Below are positions 26,545 through 37,500 of a stretch of 64,000 nucleotides of DNA, piece by piece. The stretch's first letter is position 1. Each line of letters opens with the position of its first letter. The stretch lies in NCBI RefSeq assembly GCF_007989805.1, contig NZ_BJUB01000006.1:124001-188000 (forward strand), read 5' to 3'. Source of the stretch: Cellulomonas xylanilytica. GTDB taxonomy: Bacteria > Actinomycetota > Actinomycetes > Actinomycetales > Cellulomonadaceae. The notes under the pieces were generated by a model that had not been told where the DNA came from, made no database searches, and worked only from the letters and a program-made list of their open reading frames with translations. The position numbers and the translations under genes were made by a program.

Positions 26545-27826
26545 GGACGGCCGCACCCAGCGGCCCTGCGTGCTCGTCCTCGCCTCCACCTTCCCCGCCT
26601 CGGACGACGACCCCGTCCCCGGGTTCGTCCGCGACCAGGTCCGTGCGCTGGCGAGCGAGTTCCCCGAGCTCGACGTGTGCGTCCTCGCACCGCACGACCG
26701 CCGCTCGCGCACCCGGTCGCTCACCCGCCACGCCGGGTACGACGAGGTGCGGTTCCACTACGCGCTCCCGCGGCGGGCCGAGGTGCTGGCTGGCCGCGGC
26801 ATCATGCCGGCGCTCCGGGGCAACCCCTGGCTGTACCTGGTGGTGCCGATGCTGTTCGCCGGCGAGCTCGTGGCCACGTTGCGGCTCACGCGTCGCCGGC
26901 GGCCGTCCGTCATCTACGCCCACTGGTTCACCCCGCAGGCCGTCGTCGCCGCGTGGGTCTCGCGGCTCACGGGCGTGCCGTTCGTCTTCACCACGCACGC
27001 GTCCGACGTCGACGTCTGGCGCCGGGTGCCCCTCGCGGGTCCGCTGGTGGTGCGCCCGACGCTGCGCCGTGCCCGGGCCGTCTCGGCGGTGAGCACCCGG
27101 ACGCTGGCGCGGCTGCGGCACTTCGACCCCGCCGGCCGCGTCGGTCCGCCCGTGCACGTCATCCCGATGGGCACCGACCTGCCGGACCGGCCGCAGGACG
27201 CCCGGGCGCGCAAGGAGGCGCGGACCTCGCTCGGGATCGGCGACGAGCTGGTGCTCCTGTTCGTCGGACGCCTGGTGGAGAAGAAGGGGCTGCGCCACCT
27301 GCTCGACGCCCTGCGCCTCGTGTCCGACGACCTCGGACCGTGGCGCCTCGTCGTCGCGGGCGACGGGCCGCTGCGCGAGGAGCTCGTCGGCCACGCACGC
27401 GCCCTGGGTCTCGCCGACCGGGTGACGTTCGCCGGCTACGCGTCCGGCCGGCACAAGGAGCGCTGCTTCCGGGCGGCGGACGCGCTGGTCGTCCCGTCGG
27501 TGGTCGCCTCCGACGGTGACGTCGAGGGTCTGCCCGTCGTCCTCATCGAGGGCCTGTCCTACGGCCTGCCGTGCGTCGCCACCCGGCAGAGCGGTGCGGA
27601 CGACGTCCTCGACGACGGCCGCACGGGTCTGCTCGTCGACGAGCGCGACGCGGAGCAGCTCGGCGCGGCGCTCGTGCGCGTGGCCCGCATGGGCGACGAC
27701 GAGCGCGACCAGCTCGCCGGCCGTGCCATCGAGCTCGCGCAGGACTTCGCCTGGGACCGGCTCGCCCGCCGCCACCACGCGGCCCTCCTCGCGCCGTTCG
27801 TGGCGCCGGCGCGGGAGCGGTCGTGA
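26531..27826 (+). CDS. Glycosyltransferase family 4
   Basis: 431 residues, GTG start. The N-terminal acceptor domain shows VIYAHWFTPQAV and FTTHASDVDVWRR. The C-terminal GT-B nucleotide domain shows LVLLFVGRLVEKKGLRHLL and the E-x7-E-like segment EGLPVVLIEGLSYGLP. A retaining transferase on the cytoplasmic side, probably adding a sugar to the repeat unit. It overlaps the kinase-like gene by 14 bp and the next gene by 4 bp. Confidence 0.92.
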   Translation: MAQPEDGRTQRPCVLVLASTFPASDDDPVPGFVRDQVRALASEFPELDVCVLAPHDRRSRTRSLTRHAGYDEVRFHYALPRRAEVLAGRGIMPALRGNPWLYLVVPMLFAGELVATLRLTRRRRPSVIYAHWFTPQAVVAAWVSRLTGVPFVFTTHASDVDVWRRVPLAGPLVVRPTLRRARAVSAVSTRTLARLRHFDPAGRVGPPVHVIPMGTDLPDRPQDARARKEARTSLGIGDELVLLFVGRLVEKKGLRHLLDALRLVSDDLGPWRLVVAGDGPLREELVGHARALGLADRVTFAGYASGRHKERCFRAADALVVPSVVASDGDVEGLPVVLIEGLSYGLPCVATRQSGADDVLDDGRTGLLVDERDAEQLGAALVRVARMGDDERDQLAGRAIELAQDFAWDRLARRHHAALLAPFVAPARERS

Positions 27827-28824
27827 GTGCCGCACGGCCGGGTGGGCGGACCGCTCGCTGGGTGCAGGTGGGCTTCACCGTCCTGGTGACGGCGTTCATG
27901 GCGCTGTACCTGGTCCGGATCGACTGGTCGCAGCTGCAGGGGCTGCGCTTCGCCGTCCTGCCGATGGTCGGTGCCACCGTGCTCGGGCTCGGCTACCGGT
28001 TCTGGGGTGCCGGCGTGTGGCTGCACCTGCTGCGCCGGCTCGGGGCGCACGGCGTGCGGCGGGACTGGCGCGAGCTGTGCCACGTGTACGCCAAGGCGTG
28101 GCTGGGGCGGTACATCCTCGGCGCCGGGACCTGGATCCTCGGCAAGGTGTACTTCGCGGCGCAGCACGGGGTGGCGCGCTCGAAGCTCGCCGTGTCCGGT
28201 GTCCTCGAGGGCGCGCTGCAGCTCATCTCCACCCTGCTCGTGGGGCTCGCGCTGCTCGTCGTCGACCCGCGCCTCGACGCGATCGGCCCGCGGGCCACCC
28301 AGCTGACGGTCGTCGCGGCCGTGCTGTGCCTCGTCGCGCTCGCTCCCCCGGTGCTGAGCCGCCTGCTCAACCTGGCCCACCGCCTCGTGCTCAAGCGGCC
28401 CATGCCCCCGGGCGACAGGCCCACGTGGTCGATGGTGCTCAGCGGCGGGAGCCTGTACATCCTCGGCACCCTGCTCACCGGGGCGTCGTACTTCCTGGTC
28501 GCCCGCTCGGTCTACGCCGACCTGCCGTGGTCCGACCTCGCGTACGTGGTGGGTGCCGCGAGCATCGCCTCGGCGGTCAGCCTCCTCGCGTTCTTCGCCC
28601 CCGGAGGGATCGGTGTGCGCGAGGGCATCCAGGTGCTGTTCCTCAGCGCGCTCATGCCCGTCGAGACGGCCGTGGTGATCACGGTGCTCACCCGGCTGTG
28701 GAGCATCGCGGTGGACGTGCTGTTCCTCGGGGTGACCACCCTGCTGCGCCGGGGCGCCCCGCGCCGGGACGAGCCGGTGCCTGCGACCGTGCAGACCGCA
28801 CCGCAGGCAGGACCCCCGTCGTGA
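27823..28824 (+). CDS. YbhN/LPG_synthase_TM-type membrane protein (flippase-like)
   Basis: 333 residues with about eight membrane helices. Family motifs are KAWLGRYILGAGTWI, GVLEGALQLIS, and FAPGGIGVREGIQVL near the C-terminus. It corresponds only to the transmembrane half of lysylphosphatidylglycerol synthase, lacking the aminoacyl-transfer domain. Stand-alone members are thought to move lipids or lipid-linked sugars. The GTG overlaps the GT4 stop. A second member is at 51763-52809. Confidence 0.85.
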   Translation: MSAARPGGRTARWVQVGFTVLVTAFMALYLVRIDWSQLQGLRFAVLPMVGATVLGLGYRFWGAGVWLHLLRRLGAHGVRRDWRELCHVYAKAWLGRYILGAGTWILGKVYFAAQHGVARSKLAVSGVLEGALQLISTLLVGLALLVVDPRLDAIGPRATQLTVVAAVLCLVALAPPVLSRLLNLAHRLVLKRPMPPGDRPTWSMVLSGGSLYILGTLLTGASYFLVARSVYADLPWSDLAYVVGAASIASAVSLLAFFAPGGIGVREGIQVLFLSALMPVETAVVITVLTRLWSIAVDVLFLGVTTLLRRGAPRRDEPVPATVQTAPQAGPPS

Positions 28825-30599
28825 CCGCCCCCGCTGTCGTCGACGAGGCCCACGCGCCCGCCGACGACGCCCGTCCGGACGCGCCCGCCCGCGGGCGGCT
28901 GTGGCCCACCGTCGTGGTGTGCGTCGTCGGCTGCGTGCTGTTCGCGCTCGCGGTCGCACGCTCGGCGCACGACCTCAACAACATCGACGGCATCTCCTAC
29001 ATCTCGATCGCCCGCCAGTACGCGGGCGGCCACCTGCACGACGCCGTCAACGCGTACTGGTCGCCCCTCATCAGCTGGCTCGCCGCTCCGCTGCTGCTCG
29101 CCGGCGTCGGCGACCTCACCGCGGTCACCGTGGTGTCGGCCGTGGCCGCGGTCCTCGGCACCGTGGTCGGTGCGGCGTTCGTCTGGCGGGTCACCCGGCG
29201 GCACACCGTGGCGACGGCCCTGTTCGCCCTCGTCGCCACCGTCTTCTACGCCGGGAGCGTCCACTCCTTGACGCCGGACGTCCTCGTCGTCTCCTGGACC
29301 ACCTGCTTCGTCTACGCGCTCCACCGGCTCGACGACGCGCTCACCGCGGGCCGGGGGGTCCGGCTCGCCGCCGCGGTGCTCGGCGCGGTGTGCGCGGCCG
29401 GGTACGTCACGAAGCTGTTCCTCGTCCCGGTCATCCTCGCCACCGTCGGGATCTGCCTGGTGGTCCGGCTGCTGGCGGGACCCGACGCGGCGGCCCGTCG
29501 GCGCGTGCTCGCGGCGACGGGCGTCGCGCTCGTCGTCGCCCTGGCCCTGTCCGCGCCGTGGGTCGCGGCCCTGACCTGGAAGTACGGCGAGCCGACGATC
29601 GGCTCGTCGTTCTCCGTGAACATGACGGCCAAGTTCGACCCGGCACAGGCAGGTGCACCCGCCGTCGTCGACGCTCCCCTGTGGGCGCCGCCCAACGACC
29701 GCGCGGTCTCCTTCGGTGAGGACCGGACGTTCCAGGTCGGCGGTGACAGGGACGAGGTCGACGAGCCGCTCGCCTCCCGGGTGCGCTACTACGCGGAGCA
29801 GCGCCTCCTCGCGATGCCGCACTACCTGGAGAAGATCCGCTCGATCGCGCCGTGGGCCGTCGTAACGATGCTCGCGTGCACCGCGACGCTCGTCCTGCGG
29901 CGCGGGGGCGGGTCGCTGCGCCCGCCACTCGTGGTGCTGACCGTCACCTTCTGGGTGTACTTCCTCGGGTACGCCGGGGTCACCACGGCGGCACGGGCCG
30001 GCGGCAACGCCCGCTACTACTGGCCGCTGCTCACGCTCTCGGCTCTCGCCGCGTGCGTCGCGCTGCCCTACCTGTGGACCCGCTTCGTGGGGACGGGCAG
30101 CCGGTGGCGACGCGTGGTCGCCGGGGCCGTCGTCGCGGTCCTGCCGCTGACCGTGCTGTGGCAGCACGGCGCTGGTCGCAGCGAGCCGTTCAGCGTCGCG
30201 GACACCACGGCGGGTCTCGGGTACCTCGCCCAGGAGGCACGCCCGCCCGCGCTCGAGGAGGTGGCCGACGACCTCGCGGGGATCGTCGAGCCGGGCAGCC
30301 GGATCGTGGGCAGCAACTACCGCGCGACGCTCCGCCTCGCGTTCTACCTGCACGGGCAGGTGTACGGGCGCGCCGAGCAGGGCTACGACGTCGCCGACCC
30401 GTCGTTCCGCGCGCGGCTGGACGACGCGGAGATCGACTACTACGTCATGTTCAGCCCCGCCGGCGTGGAGCCACCGGACCTGACGGCCCTCGGCGAGACG
30501 GTCTGGTCGACGACGTCGGACGTCACCTGCTCGGACACCCTGGGCGCCGTCGTGGAGAGCTGTCGCCTCGACCTGGTCGACCTGCGCGATGACGCCTGA
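28821..30599 (+). CDS. GT-C type membrane glycosyltransferase-like protein
   Basis: 592 residues with about 10-12 helices. The first outside loop has the acidic motif in LNNIDGISYISIARQY followed by YWSPLISWL, like ArnT/GT39-type enzymes that use polyprenyl-phosphate sugars. A soluble C-terminal domain of about 120 residues follows. It is coupled to both neighbours (4-bp and 11-bp overlaps). Donor and acceptor unknown; probably adds side sugars outside the membrane. Confidence 0.78.
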   Translation: MTAPAVVDEAHAPADDARPDAPARGRLWPTVVVCVVGCVLFALAVARSAHDLNNIDGISYISIARQYAGGHLHDAVNAYWSPLISWLAAPLLLAGVGDLTAVTVVSAVAAVLGTVVGAAFVWRVTRRHTVATALFALVATVFYAGSVHSLTPDVLVVSWTTCFVYALHRLDDALTAGRGVRLAAAVLGAVCAAGYVTKLFLVPVILATVGICLVVRLLAGPDAAARRRVLAATGVALVVALALSAPWVAALTWKYGEPTIGSSFSVNMTAKFDPAQAGAPAVVDAPLWAPPNDRAVSFGEDRTFQVGGDRDEVDEPLASRVRYYAEQRLLAMPHYLEKIRSIAPWAVVTMLACTATLVLRRGGGSLRPPLVVLTVTFWVYFLGYAGVTTAARAGGNARYYWPLLTLSALAACVALPYLWTRFVGTGSRWRRVVAGAVVAVLPLTVLWQHGAGRSEPFSVADTTAGLGYLAQEARPPALEEVADDLAGIVEPGSRIVGSNYRATLRLAFYLHGQVYGRAEQGYDVADPSFRARLDDAEIDYYVMFSPAGVEPPDLTALGETVWSTTSDVTCSDTLGAVVESCRLDLVDLRDDA

Positions 30600-33447
30600 G
30601 CCGGGACGCACCGCCGGGCCGGCCGTCGGTGCGTTCCAGCGCGCGCGCGCGACCGGACGCCGGCGCGCGCGCTCGCTGCTCGCCGCCGCGCACACCGTGT
30701 CCCCGACGACGGCCGTCGCGTGGGCCGCCGTGGTGGCCTTCGCGCTGCTCGGCGTCGGGCCGGCCCTGCTCGGCACCGCCGTCTTCAGCGGCACCGACCT
30801 GGTCAACGAGCTGGCCCCGTGGAAGTCGTACGACTACGGCGACGGGACGGTGCGCAACCCGTGGCCGGGCGACACGGTCGACTCCGTCACCCCCCGCATC
30901 CTGCTGCTCAAGCACACCCTCCTGTCGGGCCACATCCTGTGGTGGAACCCCTACGTGGCCGGCGGCAGCCCGCTCGGGGCCCTGCCGGACTCCTCGTTCT
31001 TCTCCCCCATGGCGTGGCCGTGGCTGGTGCTGCCCGACACGTACGCACCCGGGGTGGTCAAGCTCGTCGAGATCGCCGTCGCGGCGACCGGGATGGCGCT
31101 GCTGCTGCGCCGCCTGGGCCTCAGCCCCGCCGCCCGCGCCGTCGGCGCGCTCGCCTTCGTCTCCTCCGGCTTCATGATCGCGTGGACCGGGTGGCCGCAG
31201 ACGCGCGTCGCCGCGCTCGTCCCGCTCCTCCTGTGGGCGGTCGAGCGCGTGGTGGCCGACCGTCGCTGGCGGGACGCGCTGCTCGTCGCCGTGATCCTGG
31301 CCTCGATGCTGCTCGGTGGGTTCCCGGCGGTCGTGGCCTACGCCGCCTACACGGCGGTCGGGTACGCGGTGGTCCGGTTGTGGCGGGCGCGGGCGACCGC
31401 GCGGGAGTGGCTGACGTCCGTGGCGATCGGGGCCAGCGGGGCGCTGCTGGGCGTCGGCCTGGCCGCGTGGCAGCTGGTCCCCTTCGCGCTCAACGCCACG
31501 TCGTCCATCAGCCTCGAGCGGCGCTCCCAGTCGCCCACCATGCACCTGGACTGGTCCGCGCTGGCGACCGCGTTCGCCCCGGGGATCCTCGGGGAGGTCG
31601 ACTCCCCCTTCTGGGGAGGGTCCCGCAACCCGGTGGAGCGGTTCTCGTTCGTCGGCGCGACCGTGCTCGTGCTCGTCGTCGCGGCGTTCGCGCGTCGCGG
31701 CCGCCGGGTGACGCCCGTGCTCGTCTTCTCGGTCGTGGGCGCCGCGCTCTGCGTGGCGGTCGTCTACGGCGGCGTGCTCCTCGGTCTCGTCCAGAGGCTG
31801 CCGGGGTTCGACATCAGCTACGTCGGCCGGCTCCGCCTCGTCGTCGGCCTGCTGCTGGCCATCGCGGCGGCGTACGGCTTCGACCAGGTGCGGGACAGGC
31901 TGTCGGCCACGCGGGTCGACGCCGCGTCCGCGCCGGCCACCGCGACCCGCCGGCCCTCGCCCGGCACGGTGGTCCTGGCCACCGTCGGCCTGGTGGTGAC
32001 CGTGGCGCTGGTCGTGGCGGTCGTGCGGGCCCTCGACAGCGCACCCAGCGCCTCCCTGCCCGACGCGCGCGAGGACCTCGTCGTGGGTGTCGTCCTGGTC
32101 GCCCTCAGCGTCCTGGTCGTGGTCGTCGCACGGACCGCCCGGCACCGCCGCGTCGCGACCGCCGGCGTCCTGCTCGTGCCCGTCCTGCTGGCCGGTCAGG
32201 CGATCGCCGTCGCCGGGTCCTGGTGGCCGCGGTCCCCCGTCGAGTCGTTCTACCCCGCGACCGCCACGCACGCCTTCCTCGCCGAGAACCTGCACGGGGA
32301 CCGCTTCACGAGCACGGGGTTCACGATGCTCCCCGGCAGCAGCACCGCCTACGAGCTGCGCTCGACGACGGGGCACGCGTTCCACACCGAGCAGTGGCGG
32401 GACCTGCTGGAGGCGGCCGACCCCGAGGCCATGCGCACCTACACGTACTCCACGATGAGCCTGGCCGCCCTGGCCTCGCCCGTCCTGGACCGGACCGCCA
32501 CCCGGTTCATGGTCGTCGCCCCCGACGAGCCGGTCGCCGGCCGGTACGTCCCCACGGGCAGCCTGAGCTCGCTGGCGACGACCCGGGCCGGGTCGCGCGC
32601 GACGGCCGCACCCGTCGCCGGTGTCGTGCGCGGCGCCCGCATCGACCTCCCCGAGGGCATCGACGCGCCGGGCACCGTGCACCTGCGGGTCTCGCTGCTC
32701 GACGCGTCGGGGCAGGTGGTGTCGTCGACGGTCGGCGAGGTCGCCGGGACGCCCGAGCCGGTCAGCGTGTGGGTCGCCCTGACGACCCCCGCCGGGGACG
32801 GCCCCTTCCGGCTCCGGGTCGAAGCCCTCGAGGACGTCGACCTCGTCCTGCCGACGGACGAGGAGGGCCGATGGGTCGTGGTGGCCGTCGTCGCGGACGA
32901 CGGCGCGACCGTCGTGCACACCGGCGACGCGACCGTCTACCAGCGCGACACGGCGATGCCACGGTTCCGCTGGGCGTCGCGCGCCCAGGTCGTCCCCGAC
33001 GCGGACCGGCGCGTCGCGCTGCTCGCCGGCGGGTCGGTGGCACCGGACACGGTGCTGCTCGACGACCGCGCCGACCTGCGGGAGACCGATCCGGCAGCCA
33101 CCGGGAGCATCACCGTGGAGGGCGACGACGGCGACACCATCGCCCTGCGGGTCACGTCGGACGGACCGGGCTACGCGGTGGTCGCCGACGCCCTGCGGCC
33201 CGGCTGGGTGGTGGCGGTCGACGGCGTGCGGGTCACCCCCGTCCGTGCCGACCACGCGATGTGGGCGGTCCCCCTCGGCGGCGGGGACCACCGCGTGGTC
33301 CTGACCTACGTGCCCCCCGGCCTGCGCGTCGGTGCCCTCGTCACGACCGCATCCCTGCTGGTCGTCGCCGTGTCCGCCGCCGGGCTCGTGGTCCGGCGAA
33401 CCCGGCGCCGGCGAGCGGGCCGCCCCGACGACGAGGCTGCACGATGA
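30589..33447 (+). CDS. YfhO-like large membrane protein
   Basis: 952 residues. About 12 membrane helices are spread over residues 40-540, then a long extracytoplasmic beta domain (about 550-915) and a last helix. FSGTDLVNELAPWKSYDY and ILWWNPYVAGGSPLGAL after helix 1 match the YfhO/GT-C group, whose members help glycosylate wall polymers. Overlaps the previous gene by 11 bp and the next by 4 bp, so it belongs to one operon. Confidence 0.82.
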   Translation: MTPEPGRTAGPAVGAFQRARATGRRRARSLLAAAHTVSPTTAVAWAAVVAFALLGVGPALLGTAVFSGTDLVNELAPWKSYDYGDGTVRNPWPGDTVDSVTPRILLLKHTLLSGHILWWNPYVAGGSPLGALPDSSFFSPMAWPWLVLPDTYAPGVVKLVEIAVAATGMALLLRRLGLSPAARAVGALAFVSSGFMIAWTGWPQTRVAALVPLLLWAVERVVADRRWRDALLVAVILASMLLGGFPAVVAYAAYTAVGYAVVRLWRARATAREWLTSVAIGASGALLGVGLAAWQLVPFALNATSSISLERRSQSPTMHLDWSALATAFAPGILGEVDSPFWGGSRNPVERFSFVGATVLVLVVAAFARRGRRVTPVLVFSVVGAALCVAVVYGGVLLGLVQRLPGFDISYVGRLRLVVGLLLAIAAAYGFDQVRDRLSATRVDAASAPATATRRPSPGTVVLATVGLVVTVALVVAVVRALDSAPSASLPDAREDLVVGVVLVALSVLVVVVARTARHRRVATAGVLLVPVLLAGQAIAVAGSWWPRSPVESFYPATATHAFLAENLHGDRFTSTGFTMLPGSSTAYELRSTTGHAFHTEQWRDLLEAADPEAMRTYTYSTMSLAALASPVLDRTATRFMVVAPDEPVAGRYVPTGSLSSLATTRAGSRATAAPVAGVVRGARIDLPEGIDAPGTVHLRVSLLDASGQVVSSTVGEVAGTPEPVSVWVALTTPAGDGPFRLRVEALEDVDLVLPTDEEGRWVVVAVVADDGATVVHTGDATVYQRDTAMPRFRWASRAQVVPDADRRVALLAGGSVAPDTVLLDDRADLRETDPAATGSITVEGDDGDTIALRVTSDGPGYAVVADALRPGWVVAVDGVRVTPVRADHAMWAVPLGGGDHRVVLTYVPPGLRVGALVTTASLLVVAVSAAGLVVRRTRRRRAGRPDDEAAR

Positions 33448-34520
33448 ACGCAGGACGGCCGAGTCATGGCCGACGATGCGGCATGATGACAGCCGTGCAG
33501 ACGCGACGACTCGATCCGATCCCGCTGACGCCATCCCCTGGGGGGGCGTCCGCACCGGCAACGGTTGCTCCGCGCACCCGTCAGCTCGACGTGAGCGTCA
33601 TCGGGGCGCGCGGGTTCATCGGGTCCCACGTCGCGCGCGCGCTCGCTCAGCGCGGTCACACCGTGCACACCTTCGACCGCTCCTGCCCGGCAATGGGACC
33701 ACAGGGCGTCGACGAGCGCATCCTGACCTCGGACCACGTCGTCTGGGCCGCGTCGAGCATCAACCCGATGATCGCCGAGCACGACCCCGACCGCGTCGCG
33801 CTGGACATCGACGCCTTCACCAGCTTCCTCGGGCTCCTCGCCCAGGCTCCCTCGCGCCCCCGCATGGTCCTGCTCAGCTCGGGCGGCACCGTGTACGACC
33901 AGAGCGTCGAGCCGCCGTACGCGGAGTCGTCGCCGGTCGGACCGGACAGCGCCTACGGCCAGGCCAAGCTGCTCCTCGAGCAGGAGCTCGTCCGCACCGC
34001 ACCCGGCTCGATCGTGCTGCGGGTGGCCAACGCGTACGGACCCGGCCAGCCGGTGGCCCCGGGCCAGGGCGTCATCAGCCACTGGCTGCACGCCACCGCT
34101 GCGGGCCAGCCGCTGCACGTCTTCGGCGACCTGCGCGCGGCTCGCGACTACGTGCACGTCGACGACGTGGCGGACGCCGTCGTCCGTGCGGTCGAGGTCA
34201 CCGACCCCGCCCACGACGTCCTCAACGTGGGCTCGGGACGGCCGACCAGCCTCGGCGCGCTGCTCGACGTGATCCGCGACGTCGTCGGTCCCGACGCCGT
34301 CGAGGTCCGCCACCACCCGGTGCGCGAGTTCGACGGTCGATCCACCTGGCTCGATTGCACGGCGTCCGAGCTGACGCTCGGGTGGGTGGCCGGCACCTCG
34401 CTGCACGACGGCATCCGCCAGACGTGGACGTCGGTCACCGCGGACCCGATCGCGAGCGCCGGCGGCGACGCGCCCGGGGCGCCCCTGCGGTCCGCGCCCA
34501 CGCTCGGAGGCGCATCGTGA
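33444..34520 (+). CDS. NAD-dependent epimerase/dehydratase (extended SDR)
   Basis: 358 residues if started at the ATG overlapping the previous stop; ATGs at 33483 and 33486 would trim 13-14 residues of poorly conserved leader. Rossmann motif GARGFIG (54-60), catalytic Y171-x3-K175 in SAYGQAKLL, and NVGSGRP near the end. It acts on a nucleotide sugar as epimerase, reductase or dehydratase; the substrate is not decidable. It lies directly before the giant fusion gene, with a 4-bp overlap. Confidence 0.85.
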   Translation: MNAGRPSHGRRCGMMTAVQTRRLDPIPLTPSPGGASAPATVAPRTRQLDVSVIGARGFIGSHVARALAQRGHTVHTFDRSCPAMGPQGVDERILTSDHVVWAASSINPMIAEHDPDRVALDIDAFTSFLGLLAQAPSRPRMVLLSSGGTVYDQSVEPPYAESSPVGPDSAYGQAKLLLEQELVRTAPGSIVLRVANAYGPGQPVAPGQGVISHWLHATAAGQPLHVFGDLRAARDYVHVDDVADAVVRAVEVTDPAHDVLNVGSGRPTSLGALLDVIRDVVGPDAVEVRHHPVREFDGRSTWLDCTASELTLGWVAGTSLHDGIRQTWTSVTADPIASAGGDAPGAPLRSAPTLGGAS

Positions 34521-37500
34521 CTCTCGATCTCGCAGCTCTCGGGTACCAGCGCACCGCCCGCTCCGGCCTGTGGGCACCGACCGGCGCCTCCGACTTCGCG
34601 TACAACGACGGCGACGAGCACGAGACCTGGGTCGCCGACGTCGTGCGGTCCGCGACGGACACCAGCAGCGGCTCGCGCGAGCTGGAGGCCGGGATCCGGG
34701 ACTGGCCGTCGCTGTACCACCTGAGCCACCAGCGCGGGAACCTCGTGCGTCCCCTGCTGGACACCCTGCGCGGACCGGTGCTCGAGCTCGGCGCCGGGAC
34801 GGGCGCGATCACACGGGTGCTCGGTGAGCGCGGCCTGGAGGTCGTCGCCGTCGAGGGCTCGCCCCGCCGGGCGGCGGTGGCCGCCGACCGGTGCCGGGAC
34901 CTGCCGAACGTGCAGGTCGTCGCCGACACCGTCCAGAGCTTCGGCCACCCGGCACGCTTCGCGACCGTGGTCATGGTCGGCGTGCTGGAGTACGCCCGCA
35001 GCTTCGGGTTCGACGCCACGGACCAGGACCCCGTCGACGTCATGCTCGAGCACGTCGCCCAGCTGCTCCTGCCCGACGGCGAGCTCGTCGTGGCGATCGA
35101 GAACCAGCTCGGGCTGAAGTACTTCGCCGGCTTCCCCGAGGACCACCTCGGGCAGGCCATGGTGGGGGTCGAGGACCGGTACGGACCGACGACGGCCGTG
35201 ACGTTCGGCCGCACCGAGCTCGGCGCTCGGCTGCGGGCCGCCGGCCTCGAGGAGCAGCAGTGGCTGTTCCCCTTCCCCGACTACAAGCTGCCCACGACGG
35301 TGGTCTCGGAGGGCGCGCTCGACCCGGCCTCCGGCTTCGACGCGACGCCGCTGATCGTCGCGACGGGAGGCGGTGACCACCAGGAGCCCGAGACGACCTC
35401 GTTCGACCTGCGTCGTGCGTGGGGGCCCGTCCACCGCAACGACCTCGTCGCCGACCTGTCCAACTCGTTCCTCGTGCGCGCCTCGGCGGCGCCCGTCGCC
35501 GAGCCCACGGCGCTCGTCTGGTACTACGGGTCGGGCGCGCGACGGCCGGAGTTCCGCAAGGTCACCGAGTTCGTCAGCACCGACGGCCGGATCGACGTGG
35601 TGCGCCGGCGCGCGGACCCGGACCTCGTCGACACGGTCGGCGACGTGCAGATCGTGTTCGAGGACGAGCCGTACGCACCGGCCCCGCCCTGGACCGCCGA
35701 CCTGGCCGACCTGGTGGCCCGTCCGGGCTGGACGTCGGCCCAGGTCGGCGAGTGGTTCGGACGTTGGCTCGACGCGTTCCGGACGCACGCCGGGCTCCCC
35801 GGGACGACGACCGACCTCGACGCCGTGGTGCCGGGCGAGCTGCTCGACGCGCTGCCGCGCAACCTGCTGCGCGGGACGGACCGGTTCATCGATCTCGAGT
35901 GGCGCGTCCTGACGCCCCTGACCTTCGGTCAGGTGCTGTTCCGCGCCCTCTACGACAGCATCGCGGCGCTCGGCCCGGTCGCTCCGCCCCTCGGAGCCGT
36001 ACCGACCGTCGGGGAGCTGATCCGCGACGTCGCGGCGGCGCAGGGGTACCCGCTCGACCAGCCGCGGCTCGCGGAGTACTGGCAGCGCGAGCTGTCCTTC
36101 CAGTCCGACGTGCAGGGCGCCGCCGTCCGGGCGGACGTCGACGAGGCCCTGGGGGCGCCGCTGCAGGTGGCGTCACCGCAGGACGTGCACGGTGCACGGC
36201 TGGCGCCGGGCGTCGAGGCCGAGCTGCGCGCGGAGATCGAGGTGCGCGGGACGGAGCTCGACAGGCTCCGCGGTCTCGCCGAGGTGACGGCGACCGAGCT
36301 CGCGCACGCCCACGAGGTGCGGGCGAACCTCGCGAACGTCAACGGGCAGCTGGAACGGGACGCCGAGATCCTGCGTGACGAGGTCGCCGACGCCCGTGGC
36401 GACGTCGAGGCGCTCCGGGCGGAGCTCGCCGTCGCCGGCCGGGACGTCGCGCTCGCCCGCGGCGACTCCGAGGCGCTCCGGGCCGAGCTCGACGCGTACG
36501 TCCACACCGTCTCGTGGCGCGTCACGCGCCCGCTGCGGGCGGCACGCGGGCGCGCCGGACGGGTGCGCCGGGCCCTGAAGCGGCTGGGGCCCTCCCCGGC
36601 CGCCCCGTCGGGCACCGAGTCGGCGGGTGTCGTCGGTGGGCAGCCGTCCGAACGCCAGTCCAGGCCGGGTGCAACCGACCGCCGGCCGCGTCCCCGCGGC
36701 GCCGGCCCGTCGACCACCGTCCCGGACGCAGCGGCGCACGAGCCGGACGTCGCCTACTACCGTCGCCGCAACGACGACCTCCAGCACCTCGACGACGCCG
36801 AGCTGCGCAGCCACTTCGCGGCGTTCGGACGCGCGGAGGGACGCCGGGGCCGCTCGCTCCTCGACGGCGCTCGGGTGACCGAGAACGGCTTCGTGCCGGG
36901 GCGCGAGCGGATGCTGCTCCTCCTGCACGAGGCGACGCGCACCGGCGCCCCGGTGCTGGGCTGGAACCTGGTGAACTCGTTCTCCGAGCAGCACGACGTC
37001 ATCGTGGTGCTGCTGCAGGGCGGGGACCTGTCCCACGAGCTCGAGCGCGCCGCCGCGGCGACCGTGACGCTCGTCGACTCGGACCCGTGGCACCCGACGG
37101 AGGCGCGGATCCTGGCCGAGCAGCTGGCCGAGCGGTTCGCGCCGGCCTGGGCGCTGGCGAACTCCGCCGCGACGCACCCGCTCTCGCCCGCGCTCGAGGC
37201 CACCGGCGTCCCCGTCGTGGCCCTGGTGCACGAGTTCCCCTCGAGCATGCGACCGGAGGGCGTGCTGGCGGGGCTGTTCGCCAGCGTGTCCGAGGTCGTG
37301 TTCTCCGCGCCGATCGTCGCCGAGTCGATGCGGCGCGAGTACGCCGACCTGCTGGCCCGGCCGCACCACGTCATCCCGCAGGGGCAGTCGATCCTCCCCG
37401 CCGGGAGCGACACCGAACGCGCCCCCCGGGCGCTGCGCCTCGGGTCCGACGGCGCCGAGACCGAGCTGCCGGAGCACGCGCTGAGCGACCTGCTGGCGAC

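Noticed and set aside
30523..33561. Very long antisense reading frame of about 1000 codons
   Set aside because: It lies opposite the YfhO-like gene. Its composition (Arg, Gly, Asp, His rich, no domain) is typical of shadows in GC-rich DNA, and the plus-strand frame has clear membrane helices and motifs.
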